A stretch of 64,000 nt of DNA, taken from the NCBI RefSeq assembly GCF_044594925.1, contig NZ_CP138991.1:3534001-3598000 (forward strand). Reading direction: 5' to 3'. Positions 26,980 to 35,394 of the stretch are shown one piece after another. Below the pieces are notes generated by a model. The model was not told the DNA's origin. It did not search any database and saw only the letters and a program-made list of their open reading frames with translations. Source of the DNA: Maribacter sp044594925. GTDB lineage: Bacteria > Bacteroidota > Bacteroidia > Flavobacteriales > Flavobacteriaceae. Position numbers and translations under genes: made by a program. Numbering within the stretch: the first letter of the stretch is position 1; every line of letters begins with the position of its first letter.

Positions 26980-27010
26980 GGAGTCGCTTAAGCGGCTCCT
27001 TTCTTTTTTG
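26980..27010 (+). terminator. Terminator downstream of the small membrane ORFs
   Basis: GGAGTCGC-TTAA-GCGGCTCC followed by TTTCTTTTTT: an eight-pair stem with one G-T pair. The rest of the gap to 27182 is AT-rich and holds the presumed promoter of PepSY paralog 3. Confidence 0.85.
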
Positions 27011-27182
27011 GGTAATTGGTATACAGTATTCGAGAAGAGGAAACAGTTTTACCCAATTAAAATAGTTTCGACTTTTCTTAAGTAATTAACAGTTAGCTAT
27101 TTAAAATTTATTTCGTTCATGGCATCGTTATTTCTTTATACTAGTAGTACTAAAACGGAGGTAAAATTTAAAAGAAAAAAAC

Positions 27183-27491
27183 ATGAAGAAGTTGTTATTA
27201 TTAGGAGTATTCGCAATGGCTAGTTTTTCAATAATGGCAAAAGATGCCCAGGAAGTTGAGGTGTCTATAGTAGTAGAAAATACCGAAATCGTCAATGATG
27301 ATTTCTCAGAAATTGATGTCGCTCAATTACCTACGGCAGTAACGGAAGCAGTGCGTAAAAATTATCCCACATCTACCATAAACAAAGCCTATATTAATGA
27401 GAGTAAGCAATACAAGTTAGAGGTTTCCTTAGAGGATGGTACTTCTGGCACCTTGTATGCGGATGAGCATGGAAACTGGTTAGATATGTAA
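27183..27491 (+). CDS. Secreted PepSY-like small protein, paralog 3
   Basis: 102 residues. Signal peptide MKKLLLLGVFAMASFSIMAK. The mature part (DFSEIDVAQLPTAVTEAVRK, INKAYINESKQYKLEVSLEDG, LYADEHGNWLDM) aligns without gaps to paralog 1 over the last 60 residues. It is followed by its own terminator, and then by the sigma-54-type response regulator. The arrangement suggests that the regulator may control or be influenced by these periplasmic proteins, but no direct evidence is visible. Confidence 0.86.
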   Translation: MKKLLLLGVFAMASFSIMAKDAQEVEVSIVVENTEIVNDDFSEIDVAQLPTAVTEAVRKNYPTSTINKAYINESKQYKLEVSLEDGTSGTLYADEHGNWLDM

Positions 27492-27532
27492 ATCGGAAAA
27501 CTTGTTTGTATCAAGTTGGTTTGGTCAGAAAG

Positions 27533-27556
27533 AGGTAGCCTTGTGCTACCTTTTTC
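27533..27556 (+). terminator. Terminator after PepSY paralog 3
   Basis: AGGTAGC-CTTGT-GCTACCTTTTTC: a seven-pair stem and a T-run. Confidence 0.88.
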
Positions 27557-27653
27557 TATTTATATAAAGAACTATCCATCGGAATATTTTAAATGACAGG
27601 TAGCCGAATGTTGTGGTTTTTACGTAGATATAAAGAACACAAAAGCCTGCTTC

Positions 27654-29015
27654 ATGCCTAAAATCTTAATTATTGAGGATGATATCTCATTTGCACAAAT
27701 GCTGCAAAAATTTTTGGTAAGGAAAAATTTTCAGGTTCAAATTAGTCATTCAGGTCTGGACGGAGAAGAAAAATTAAAGAACCATTCTTATGATGTAGTC
27801 CTAACGGATTTAAGACTGCCAGAATATAATGGGTTACAGCTTGTCTCTAAAATAAAGGAAAAAACGCAGGTCATAGTAATGACAGGATATGCTGAGGTAA
27901 CAACAGCGGTAAAAGCCATGAAAAATGGGGCTTACGACTATATTGCAAAACCTTTTACACCCGATCAGATTCTCGATATAATAGCAGGAGCTTTAAAAGT
28001 GTCTAAAACGGTTGTTGAAGAGAAGACTACGCTCAATGGTGGATTTAGTTCAAAAAATGAGATATCCGCAGCTTTAAAAGGTAGTTCGTATAAAGACAAG
28101 TTGCATTTTATAAGTGAAGGGGCGCAAGAACTAGATAAATATATCTCCTTAGTGGCACCAACGGATATGTCCGTTCTGATAGTTGGAGAAAGCGGAACGG
28201 GGAAAGAGGTTTCCGCAAAGGCTATTCATCAAAGTAGTAAAAGAAAAGACAAAGCTTTTATAGCCTTGGATTGTGGTGCTATACCAAAAGAGCTGGCATC
28301 TAGTGAGTTTTTTGGTCATTTAAAAGGGAGTTTTACAGGGGCTATTACAGATAAAATAGGAAGTTTTGAAGCTGCTAATGGAGGAACGCTTTTTCTGGAT
28401 GAAGTAGGAAATTTATCCTATGAAAATCAAATACAGCTATTAAGGGCTTTACAAGAGCGCAAGATAAAACGTATTGGAAGTAACAAAGAGATTATTGTAG
28501 ACGTACGTGTCATTTCCGCTACCAATGAAGATTTAAAAAAAGGTGTTGAAAAGGGAACCTTCAGAGAGGACCTGTATCATAGACTAAACGAGTTTTCTTT
28601 GCGTATACCTTCCTTAATAGATAGGGAAGGAGACCTGCCTATTTTTGCGCATCAATTCTTGGAATCCGCTAATCATGAACTGAATAAGAATGTTTTGGAT
28701 TTTTCTAAAGATACCTGGGAAATTTTTAGGAACTATGATTGGCCAGGTAATATTCGAGAATTACAGAATGTTGTAAAACGTGCGGTTTTACTTGCTGTAG
28801 GAGAGGAGATAGAGCCAAGTGTTTTACCTCAAGAAATGATTAATGGACCAGCAAAGGATAAGGACAAGAACTTGTCCAAGGAAGAATTTGAAAAAGAACA
28901 AATACTAAAAGCATTAAAACGCACTAATTATAATAAATCCAAAGCGGCAAGACTATTGCGAATAACAAGAAAAACGCTTTATAATAGGATTAATCACTAT
29001 AAACTAGAGGTGTAG
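27654..29015 (+). CDS. Sigma-54-dependent response regulator (NtrC family)
   Basis: 453 residues. Receiver domain 1-~120 with phospho-acceptor Asp52 (DVVLTDLRLPEYNG) and the acidic pair at residues 9-10. AAA+ domain ~135-370: Walker A GESGTGKE, the sigma-54 contact loop as GSFTGA (Ser for Ala), Walker B GGTLFLDEVGNLS, and the R-finger region FREDLYHRLNEF. A Fis-type HTH ends the protein (NYNKSKAARLLRITRKTLYNRI). It activates sigma-54 promoters. Its 3' end overlaps the convergent hybrid kinase by 26 nt, the obvious partner. Confidence 0.95.
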   Translation: MPKILIIEDDISFAQMLQKFLVRKNFQVQISHSGLDGEEKLKNHSYDVVLTDLRLPEYNGLQLVSKIKEKTQVIVMTGYAEVTTAVKAMKNGAYDYIAKPFTPDQILDIIAGALKVSKTVVEEKTTLNGGFSSKNEISAALKGSSYKDKLHFISEGAQELDKYISLVAPTDMSVLIVGESGTGKEVSAKAIHQSSKRKDKAFIALDCGAIPKELASSEFFGHLKGSFTGAITDKIGSFEAANGGTLFLDEVGNLSYENQIQLLRALQERKIKRIGSNKEIIVDVRVISATNEDLKKGVEKGTFREDLYHRLNEFSLRIPSLIDREGDLPIFAHQFLESANHELNKNVLDFSKDTWEIFRNYDWPGNIRELQNVVKRAVLLAVGEEIEPSVLPQEMINGPAKDKDKNLSKEEFEKEQILKALKRTNYNKSKAARLLRITRKTLYNRINHYKLEV

Positions 29016-31458
29016 CCGTGACCTTTTCAAGTACTATCAATAGTTCGTCTAGGAATAGGTCTAGTTTTGTAAAATCGGCTTTTAGCTTTTTCCAATTATT
29101 GTAATCTATAGGGATTTTCTCAAACTTTTCTAAAATTGGAATAGCGCGCTGTATTTGAAGTTGCCGGAACATGGGTAGCATTCTATGGGCAATGGAGCTT
29201 ATTTCTGTGGTATTTTTCGTTGTTACCGCAGTTCTTAAAAACTGCCTATTTTTAGTGGTATCTTTTCGGAATGTTTCCAATATTTCACGAATTGCTAAGG
29301 AATCATCGCCCAAAAAAGATTGTAATACATTTAATCGATAAAGATTACCTTCTTCCAGGTTCTTGGAAAGATTATGAACGTCGCTTATGTTACCATTATT
29401 TGAAGCACCTATATGTTGTAAAAGTTCTATTTTGGAGAAAGGCTTTCGAATAACAGTGAGGAATCCTCTTGAGGTGAAAAGTTCTTTTTTTAAATCTTTC
29501 CTACCCGTCATTGCTATAATAGGCTGATTTTTATAATGTGAGTAATCTCCCTCGAGCAACTGACTCACCACATCAAAACCAGAAGTATTTGGCATTTCTA
29601 TATCGGTCAAAACAAGGTCATAGGATAGATCGGCCTCTGTTTTAGGGATTAAATTGAAATCGCTGAAAAGTATTGGTGTTATGTTCTCGCGACTTATAAT
29701 TTCGCCCAATAGGTGAAGAAAAGCGGTGTCGTCGTCGATGATGAGAATGCGTGACGGTTTTTGAAGTAATAATGAAGATTCTAGGACTACATCTTTCTTT
29801 TCTTCCTGTCCAAAAATAATAGGAAACCGAAGTGTAAAAACGCTACCTTTTTCTAATTCGCTTTCTAAGGTTAAAGTACCGTTTAAAAGTAGGGTCAGTT
29901 TCTTGGCTATGGCAAGACCTAAACCGTAGCCACTTTGCTTTTTGGTCAGATGGTTTGATGCCTGTTCAAATTCATGAAAAATGATAGCTTGCTGTTCTTT
30001 TGAAATGCCAATCCCCGTATCAGCAATACATATCTGGACCTGTTCATCAGATTTGGAGGTATCGATAAGGCTTGCTTTTACTTTAATTTTTCCTGCTTCC
30101 GTGAATTTAAATGCGTTACCGATGAGGTTAGCGATAATTTGCCGTATTCTTACCGGGTCGTTAATGATTGGTCTCTTTAGGAAGTCATCAATCTCTAAAA
30201 CAAGAGAAATCTTTTCATTTGCTTTTGCTGTGGCTATATGCTGAGCTGTCTCCGTCAATAGGTCGTAAAGATTAAAAGTAATTTTTTCGGGCTTCATTTT
30301 TTCGGCCTCTAATTGAGAAAAATCCAATAGGTCGTTTACCAGATTATTCATATAGTTTGTTGCCGACTTAATGTTGCTGAGATATTTTTTCTGTTCCTTT
30401 GTAATTACAGAATCTTCTAAAAGCAAAGTATAACCAGTAATAGCGCTCAGGGGAGTTCTAACATCGTGACTTACGGTGCGAATTAAACGTTCTCTACTTT
30501 TAAGCAATACATCTGTAAATCTTTTTTCCTTTTCTAAATTTTGACGATAAAGATTGGCTTTCCAAAAATCCCTATTGAGAATAAAAATAAAAAAACCTAC
30601 TACTAAAAATCCTAAAATAGCCACGCCGCTAGCCAATCGGATACTTCTTTTAAGTGCTGTTTCCTTTTTAATAGTGTCGTTTACAGTATTGATTAAAATC
30701 TCTCTTTCAAAGGAGGCTAGAATTTGCCGTAGTTGGTGGGATAGCTCCAAGTCTGTTCTATTAACCGTACGTTCTTGTTTGGTCAAAGCCTGGAGGTTAA
30801 GGATGTTTTCTTCCTGTACCTCAAGTAACAGCATTCGTGAAACATTTAAAACACTATCAGTGCGTTTTGCTCGCTCCTCATTGGCTTCATTAGGAGGAAT
30901 ATTATTGTTGAGATATTTAGCTACTTTTTTGATGGCTTCTTGGGCTTTGAGGGGTAACTCATCTAGATTTGGAGCTAATCTTTCGGCAGTAATAATACCT
31001 AAGTTCGCTTCCATTTGGTCAAATTCTTTCAAGGCAATGTTAATTGCGGCACTGGTTTGGTCTTGGGTCTTAAGCTTTCTTAGTGCCGCTGTATTACGCA
31101 CTTTTTTCTCCAATAATAGTTGAAGGCTGTCCAAAAGAATACGTTGTTGTTCGTTGGTGCTTAAGATTCTAAGTTCATTAATGTCTTTGTATACAGCTTC
31201 AATATGTTGATTATAGGCGTCGAAATTTTTCTTGCTACGGGTCTGTAGCGCTAGTTCCGAGAGGCTTTCCGCTTCGTATAATTGGGATACGAAAGAATTG
31301 GTTTTAAGTAGTTTAATATCGTTTTCTGTAGTAGTTTCTGTAGAGAGGTAATCACTAATTTCAGCGTAAACATAGAACGAAGCTATAACTACCAATATCG
31401 CCAATAGCAAATAACTGATTGTTATTTTTTGAGTAAACCTAGTGTTGAATCCGCCCAT
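28990..31458 (-). CDS. Hybrid sensor histidine kinase with receiver and Hpt domains
   Basis: 822 residues. Transmembrane helix ~11-30, extracytoplasmic helical sensor ~31-275 (four-helix-bundle type), second helix ~278-297. DHp H-box RTVSHDVRTPLSAI, N-box NLIGNAFKFTEAG, G-boxes ADTGIGISKEQ and GYGLGLAIAKKL. Receiver near 560-680 (LVLTDIEMPNTSGFD; Asp acceptor). C-terminal Hpt-like helices ~700-815 with a candidate phospho-His in SSIAHRMLPMF. This is a full phosphorelay that could pass phosphate to the convergent sigma-54 regulator. The sensed signal is unknown. Confidence 0.94.
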   Translation of the reverse strand: MGGFNTRFTQKITISYLLLAILVVIASFYVYAEISDYLSTETTTENDIKLLKTNSFVSQLYEAESLSELALQTRSKKNFDAYNQHIEAVYKDINELRILSTNEQQRILLDSLQLLLEKKVRNTAALRKLKTQDQTSAAINIALKEFDQMEANLGIITAERLAPNLDELPLKAQEAIKKVAKYLNNNIPPNEANEERAKRTDSVLNVSRMLLLEVQEENILNLQALTKQERTVNRTDLELSHQLRQILASFEREILINTVNDTIKKETALKRSIRLASGVAILGFLVVGFFIFILNRDFWKANLYRQNLEKEKRFTDVLLKSRERLIRTVSHDVRTPLSAITGYTLLLEDSVITKEQKKYLSNIKSATNYMNNLVNDLLDFSQLEAEKMKPEKITFNLYDLLTETAQHIATAKANEKISLVLEIDDFLKRPIINDPVRIRQIIANLIGNAFKFTEAGKIKVKASLIDTSKSDEQVQICIADTGIGISKEQQAIIFHEFEQASNHLTKKQSGYGLGLAIAKKLTLLLNGTLTLESELEKGSVFTLRFPIIFGQEEKKDVVLESSLLLQKPSRILIIDDDTAFLHLLGEIISRENITPILFSDFNLIPKTEADLSYDLVLTDIEMPNTSGFDVVSQLLEGDYSHYKNQPIIAMTGRKDLKKELFTSRGFLTVIRKPFSKIELLQHIGASNNGNISDVHNLSKNLEEGNLYRLNVLQSFLGDDSLAIREILETFRKDTTKNRQFLRTAVTTKNTTEISSIAHRMLPMFRQLQIQRAIPILEKFEKIPIDYNNWKKLKADFTKLDLFLDELLIVLEKVTATPLVYSD

Positions 31459-31570
31459 ATATACTATATACGTTCCATAAAGCCCACTAAGTTTTTGGTA
31501 TATGTTAATTGTTTGCGAGCAGATTATTGTTTTTTTTGTTTTTATGGTATGAAAGATGAAAATGCTGTCT

Positions 31571-31578
31571 TACATTTG
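31571..31578 (+). promoter_or_regulatory. Candidate -7 box of the thiamin operon
   Basis: TACATTTG fits TAnnTTTG and lies nine bases before the TPP aptamer, where transcription should begin just ahead of it. A well-spaced -33 TTG was not found. Confidence 0.5.
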
Positions 31579-31586
31579 CGGCATCT

Positions 31587-31694
31587 CAAAGGGGTGCCAA
31601 ATCCCGAACGAAAATCAGGCTGGTCCTGAATAGCGTCCAGGAAGAAGCTGAGATTATACCCAAAGAACCTGGGCGGGTAATGCTGCCAAGGGAA
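31587..31694 (+). promoter_or_regulatory. TPP riboswitch (THI element)
   Basis: Conserved blocks occur in order: GGGGTGCC (31591-31598), GCTGAGATTATACCC (31647-31661), AACCTGGGCGGGTAATGCTGCC and AAGGGA (31667-31693). The variable arm between the first two blocks is long and can form CAGG/CCTG pairings. It precedes the TonB receptor start by about 115 nt; a small AGCGAT/ATCGCT hairpin follows directly. When bound to thiamin pyrophosphate it should repress the four-gene operon downstream. Confidence 0.95.
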
Positions 31695-31808
31695 GCGATA
31701 ATCGCTATTAGGTAACGCATGGTTGCGCTAAAAAAGTTTTAGAAGGCAACTTAAAATCAATTTTTAACTTAGAATAATAGCCCCTTTTATTCGTAATCTA
31801 TTTTACGA

Positions 31809-33983
31809 ATGAAGTACACTATTTTCACAACACTGGCCTTGTTAGGTCTAACGATGGCCTCACAGGCCCAACAACAACCGGCAGATTCTTTAGAGGGTAA
31901 AAAAGTAGTCTTAGACGAAGTCTTTGTTTCCGCAATCCGGGTAACAAAAGAATCTCCGGTAACATTCTCAAACTTAACCAAAGAGGATATTAAACCTCGA
32001 AATCTTGGTCAGGATATTCCTGTTTTGATGAATTTTCTGCCCTCTGTGGTAACCACATCAGACGCTGGTGCGGGAATTGGATACACTGGTATTCGTGTTC
32101 GTGGCAGTGATGCCACAAGGGTAAATGTAACCATTAACGGTATACCTTATAATGATGCGGAATCGCAAGGAACTTTTTGGGTTAATATGCCAGATTTTGC
32201 ATCGTCTACAGAAAGTTTACAGTTACAGCGGGGGGTAGGTACTTCTACGAATGGTGCTGGAGCTTTTGGCGCAAGTCTAAATTTATTGACGGACGGATTT
32301 TCCGAGGAAGCCTATGCACAAATCTCGTCTTCAGTAGGAAGTTTTAACACCTTACGCAGTAATCTAAAATTTAGCACCGGTCTTTTAAATGACCATGTTG
32401 AGGTTTCAGGTCGTTTGTCTAAAATAAACTCGGACGGCTACATCGATAGGGCGCGTGCGGATATGGATTCCTATTTTTTGCAAGGAGCGTTTAAGGACGA
32501 CAATACCTTGATCAAGGCCATATTATTTGGAGGACATGAAATAACCTATCAATCTTGGTTCGGTATAGATGCTGCTACTTTAGAAAGCGATAGAACTTTT
32601 AACCCTGCAGGAATATTTACCGATGAGAACGGTGATACACAGTTCTATGATAATGAGGTAGACAATTACAAGCAGGACCATGCGCAACTCTTATGGAACG
32701 AACAGATTTCGAATACTTGGAGCACCAATATTGCACTACATTATACTCGTGGAAGAGGTTTTTTTGAGCAATTTAGAGAAGATGATGATTTTGCTACCTA
32801 TGGTTTTGAACCACTGAATGTTAACGGTGAAGAAGTAAATACGACCGATTTAATCCGAAGACGTTGGTTAGACAATGATTTTTATGGCGCGGTGTTCTCC
32901 GCAAATTACGTCAAGGACAATTTAAACCTGATTATGGGTGGTGGTTGGAACAAGTATGAAGGAGACCATTTTGGCGAAGTTATCTGGGCCCGTTTCGCAA
33001 GCAATAGTGAAATTAGAGACCGTTACTATGATGATAATTCCACGAAGACCGACTTTAATTTCTACACTAAAGCAAATTACTCCATAGACGAGCAATGGTC
33101 ACTTTACGGCGATTTGCAATACAGAAGAGTAGGATACCGAGCAAACGGTGAGGATACCGGCATAGTAGACGACACTTTTAATTTTTTCAATCCTAAAGCG
33201 GGTGTTACGTTCGATTTAAACCGTAACAATAACTTCTATTTCTCCTATGCCGTAGCTAACCGGGAACCAAATAGAAACGATTATGAAAGTGGAAACCCAA
33301 GACCTGAAAAATTAAACGATTTTGAATTGGGATGGCGGTATGTTTCTCCAGATGTGCAGGTAAATACCAACATCTATTATATGAATTATAAAGATCAATT
33401 GGTCTTAACGGGAGAACTAAACGATGTTGGGGCTCCTTTACGAGAAAATGTAGGTGATAGTTACCGACTAGGATTAGAGATAGACGCTGCGATTAGATTA
33501 AGCGATAAATTCAGCTTACAACCTAACATAGCTTTGAGCACAAATAAGAACCAAGATTTTGTTTTCCAAAGAGATGGGGTGTTAGAGGAACTTGGGAATA
33601 CCAATATTGCCTATTCGCCTAATATCATCTTTGGGAATATGTTCATGTATAGCCCCACGGACACTTTTCAAGTTTCATTATTATCTAAATACGTAGGAGA
33701 ACAATATATGGGTAATATAGATGCGGAGGCATCAATTTTAGATGCTTATTCTCAAACTGATTTTAATGTGCAGTACGAGTTAAAATGTGATGGTTTTTTA
33801 AAGAGTATTGTATTCTCTGGATTGGTAAATAACATATTTGACGCTAAGTTTGAGTCCAACGGTTATTTTTTCACTTTTGATGATGATTTCTCGGACCCAA
33901 ATGTAATAACCACAATTGAAGGTGCGGGATTTTATCCGCAGGCCGGAATAAACTTTCTACTAGGGGCAACAGTCAATTTTTAG
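31809..33983 (+). CDS. TonB-dependent outer-membrane receptor, predicted thiamin or precursor uptake
   Basis: 724 residues. Signal peptide ends near SQAQ (~21). The plug has VLDEVFVSAIRV, then VMNF-like start IPVLMNFLPSVVTTSDAGAG and IRVRGSDATRVNVTINGIPYNDAES. The barrel has a C-terminal strand ending LLGATVNF (aromatic terminal residue). No CarboxypepD_reg domain. Direct control by a TPP riboswitch assigns it to thiamin-related transport, matching the predicted Bacteroidota thiamin receptor class known from regulon studies. Its stop overlaps the next gene's GTG. Confidence 0.93.
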   Translation: MKYTIFTTLALLGLTMASQAQQQPADSLEGKKVVLDEVFVSAIRVTKESPVTFSNLTKEDIKPRNLGQDIPVLMNFLPSVVTTSDAGAGIGYTGIRVRGSDATRVNVTINGIPYNDAESQGTFWVNMPDFASSTESLQLQRGVGTSTNGAGAFGASLNLLTDGFSEEAYAQISSSVGSFNTLRSNLKFSTGLLNDHVEVSGRLSKINSDGYIDRARADMDSYFLQGAFKDDNTLIKAILFGGHEITYQSWFGIDAATLESDRTFNPAGIFTDENGDTQFYDNEVDNYKQDHAQLLWNEQISNTWSTNIALHYTRGRGFFEQFREDDDFATYGFEPLNVNGEEVNTTDLIRRRWLDNDFYGAVFSANYVKDNLNLIMGGGWNKYEGDHFGEVIWARFASNSEIRDRYYDDNSTKTDFNFYTKANYSIDEQWSLYGDLQYRRVGYRANGEDTGIVDDTFNFFNPKAGVTFDLNRNNNFYFSYAVANREPNRNDYESGNPRPEKLNDFELGWRYVSPDVQVNTNIYYMNYKDQLVLTGELNDVGAPLRENVGDSYRLGLEIDAAIRLSDKFSLQPNIALSTNKNQDFVFQRDGVLEELGNTNIAYSPNIIFGNMFMYSPTDTFQVSLLSKYVGEQYMGNIDAEASILDAYSQTDFNVQYELKCDGFLKSIVFSGLVNNIFDAKFESNGYFFTFDDDFSDPNVITTIEGAGFYPQAGINFLLGATVNF

Positions 33984-34777
33984 TGGAAAGGATGTTTCAG
34001 GATTTGAAACTATATCATAGGGATAGTTTTATAACTACCAATATCCCTGCTTTTAAGGATAGTGAACTAAGAACCGCTTTGCAACGGTTCTTAGGACTAC
34101 CCCAATCTCAAAGAATGGAGTTTTCTCAAAAGGAACTAGGGGTTGCTTTTGATGGGTACTCATACTTAGGCCAAACGGATAGTTTAAACCAGTACGATAA
34201 AGATTTGTTACACTCCTTTGTGCTTTCTGATATAAGCGATCAAGAAAATTTTCCTGAAGTTTTTCAGGCGTATTTAAGCCAAGAGTTTCCGGAGCAGTTG
34301 GTGTGGATCAGAGAATTGGAGAAAGAAGTATTGAAGAGATTAGGTTTTAACGAGTTTGGTGCTTTCTATGAGAACCATATAAAACACATGGTGTCCTGTA
34401 ATTTTTATCCGGAGTTGGCAATTAAAGCCCGTAATATATTGCCCTCGGAACGACTTTCATACCATACCGATGTTTCTTTGTTTTCCGTATTTCTTTTTGG
34501 ACTCGAGTCTGGCTTTTCTTACGAAAGGGCCTCTGGAGACAAAGTTGTTTTGGACCACATAGATGAGGTAGTGCTCTTTCCAGGCCATTTAATGGAATTA
34601 ATGTCCAATGGAAAAATAAAGGCTCTGAAACATGGAGTAATACTACCTGAAAACAGAAGGGAGCAACGATTTTCGTTTGCCTTCTTTTCCTTACCCGCAC
34701 CGCAGGCTAACATACAGTTCGGCTCGTTCAAAGGAAGTGGAAAAGACTATTATGAACAGTACCTAAATCAGTTTTAA
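33983..34777 (+). CDS. 2OG-Fe(II) oxygenase (isopenicillin-N-synthase-like) in the thiamin operon
   Basis: 264 residues; GTG start overlapping the receptor stop (TAGTG), with an in-frame ATG three codons on. The facial triad is visible as HTD (His ~161, Asp ~163, in RLSYHTDVSLFSVF) and a distal His in LKHGV (~216), followed by the 2-oxoglutarate Arg/Ser pair in RFSFAFF. The double-stranded beta-helix order matches the IPNS/DAOCS-like group. It should oxidise a small molecule with O2 and 2-oxoglutarate. Co-regulation with the thiamin transporters suggests a thiamin breakdown product or precursor, but no substrate can be read from sequence. Confidence 0.85.
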   Translation: MERMFQDLKLYHRDSFITTNIPAFKDSELRTALQRFLGLPQSQRMEFSQKELGVAFDGYSYLGQTDSLNQYDKDLLHSFVLSDISDQENFPEVFQAYLSQEFPEQLVWIRELEKEVLKRLGFNEFGAFYENHIKHMVSCNFYPELAIKARNILPSERLSYHTDVSLFSVFLFGLESGFSYERASGDKVVLDHIDEVVLFPGHLMELMSNGKIKALKHGVILPENRREQRFSFAFFSLPAPQANIQFGSFKGSGKDYYEQYLNQF

Positions 34778-35368
34778 GTGAATGCCGAAAATATAGCTTT
34801 GAGTATAGAGATTATGGCGGTGGTATTTGGCTTGGCCTATCTTTATTTCTTGATAAAGGAAAAAAGAATATGCTGGCTGTTCGGCATAGCCTCTTCGTTA
34901 TTAAGTATAATTCTCTTTTATCAGAACAACCTGTATTCAGAAGCTATCTTATTTGTTTATTATGTTATTATAGGTGTTTATGGGTTTTGGTTATGGACCA
35001 CTAGGGACGGGCAAAACACATCTATTACCATTGTTAAAATACCCAAAAAAACACTTTGGGTAAGTATTGTTTTAGGTGCTTTAGGGGCGATTTCTTTGGG
35101 ATGGTTCTTCACAAATTTCACAGATGCGGATAGCCCTTATTTTGATGCCACTACAACGGCTTTCAGTTTTGTGGCCAGCTATTTAGAGGTTAAAAAATAC
35201 ATAGCGGCGTGGCTATTTTGGATAGTGATTAACGGAGCTACTATTTTTTTGTATTTAACAAAAGACTTGAACATATATACTTTATTAACCATAGTATATT
35301 TTGGCTTCTCCTTTTATGGTTTTTGGAATTGGAGAGAAAAATACAGGGATACCGTTCCACAGCCCTGA
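34778..35368 (+). CDS. pnuT: PnuT-type thiamin transporter (PnuC family)
   Basis: 196 residues, seven or eight hydrophobic helices. GTG start directly after the oxygenase stop codon (TAAGTG). It is a paralog of the transporter at 22817; compare VYGFWLWTTRD with FGWYVWTRK. Position in a TPP-riboswitch operon is the standard basis for naming this subgroup PnuT, an inner-membrane thiamin facilitator. No kinase gene follows here, so trapping would rely on a thiamin kinase or pyrophosphokinase elsewhere. Confidence 0.88.
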   Translation: MNAENIALSIEIMAVVFGLAYLYFLIKEKRICWLFGIASSLLSIILFYQNNLYSEAILFVYYVIIGVYGFWLWTTRDGQNTSITIVKIPKKTLWVSIVLGALGAISLGWFFTNFTDADSPYFDATTTAFSFVASYLEVKKYIAAWLFWIVINGATIFLYLTKDLNIYTLLTIVYFGFSFYGFWNWREKYRDTVPQP

Positions 35369-35394
35369 CAATATTCACCTAAAAACGTATTCAT

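Noticed and set aside
25659..27137. Sigma-54-like -24/-12 promoters upstream of PepSY paralogs 1 and 3 (TGGTATGATTTTTCT and TGGCATCGTTATTTCT)
   Set aside because: The GG element is present but the -12 GC is replaced and spacing differs between the two, so support is too weak to list as features.
30554..31123. Plus-strand ORF of 189 codons opposite the hybrid kinase
   Set aside because: Antisense to the sensor domain of the kinase; composition is serine/arginine-rich as expected for a shadow frame.
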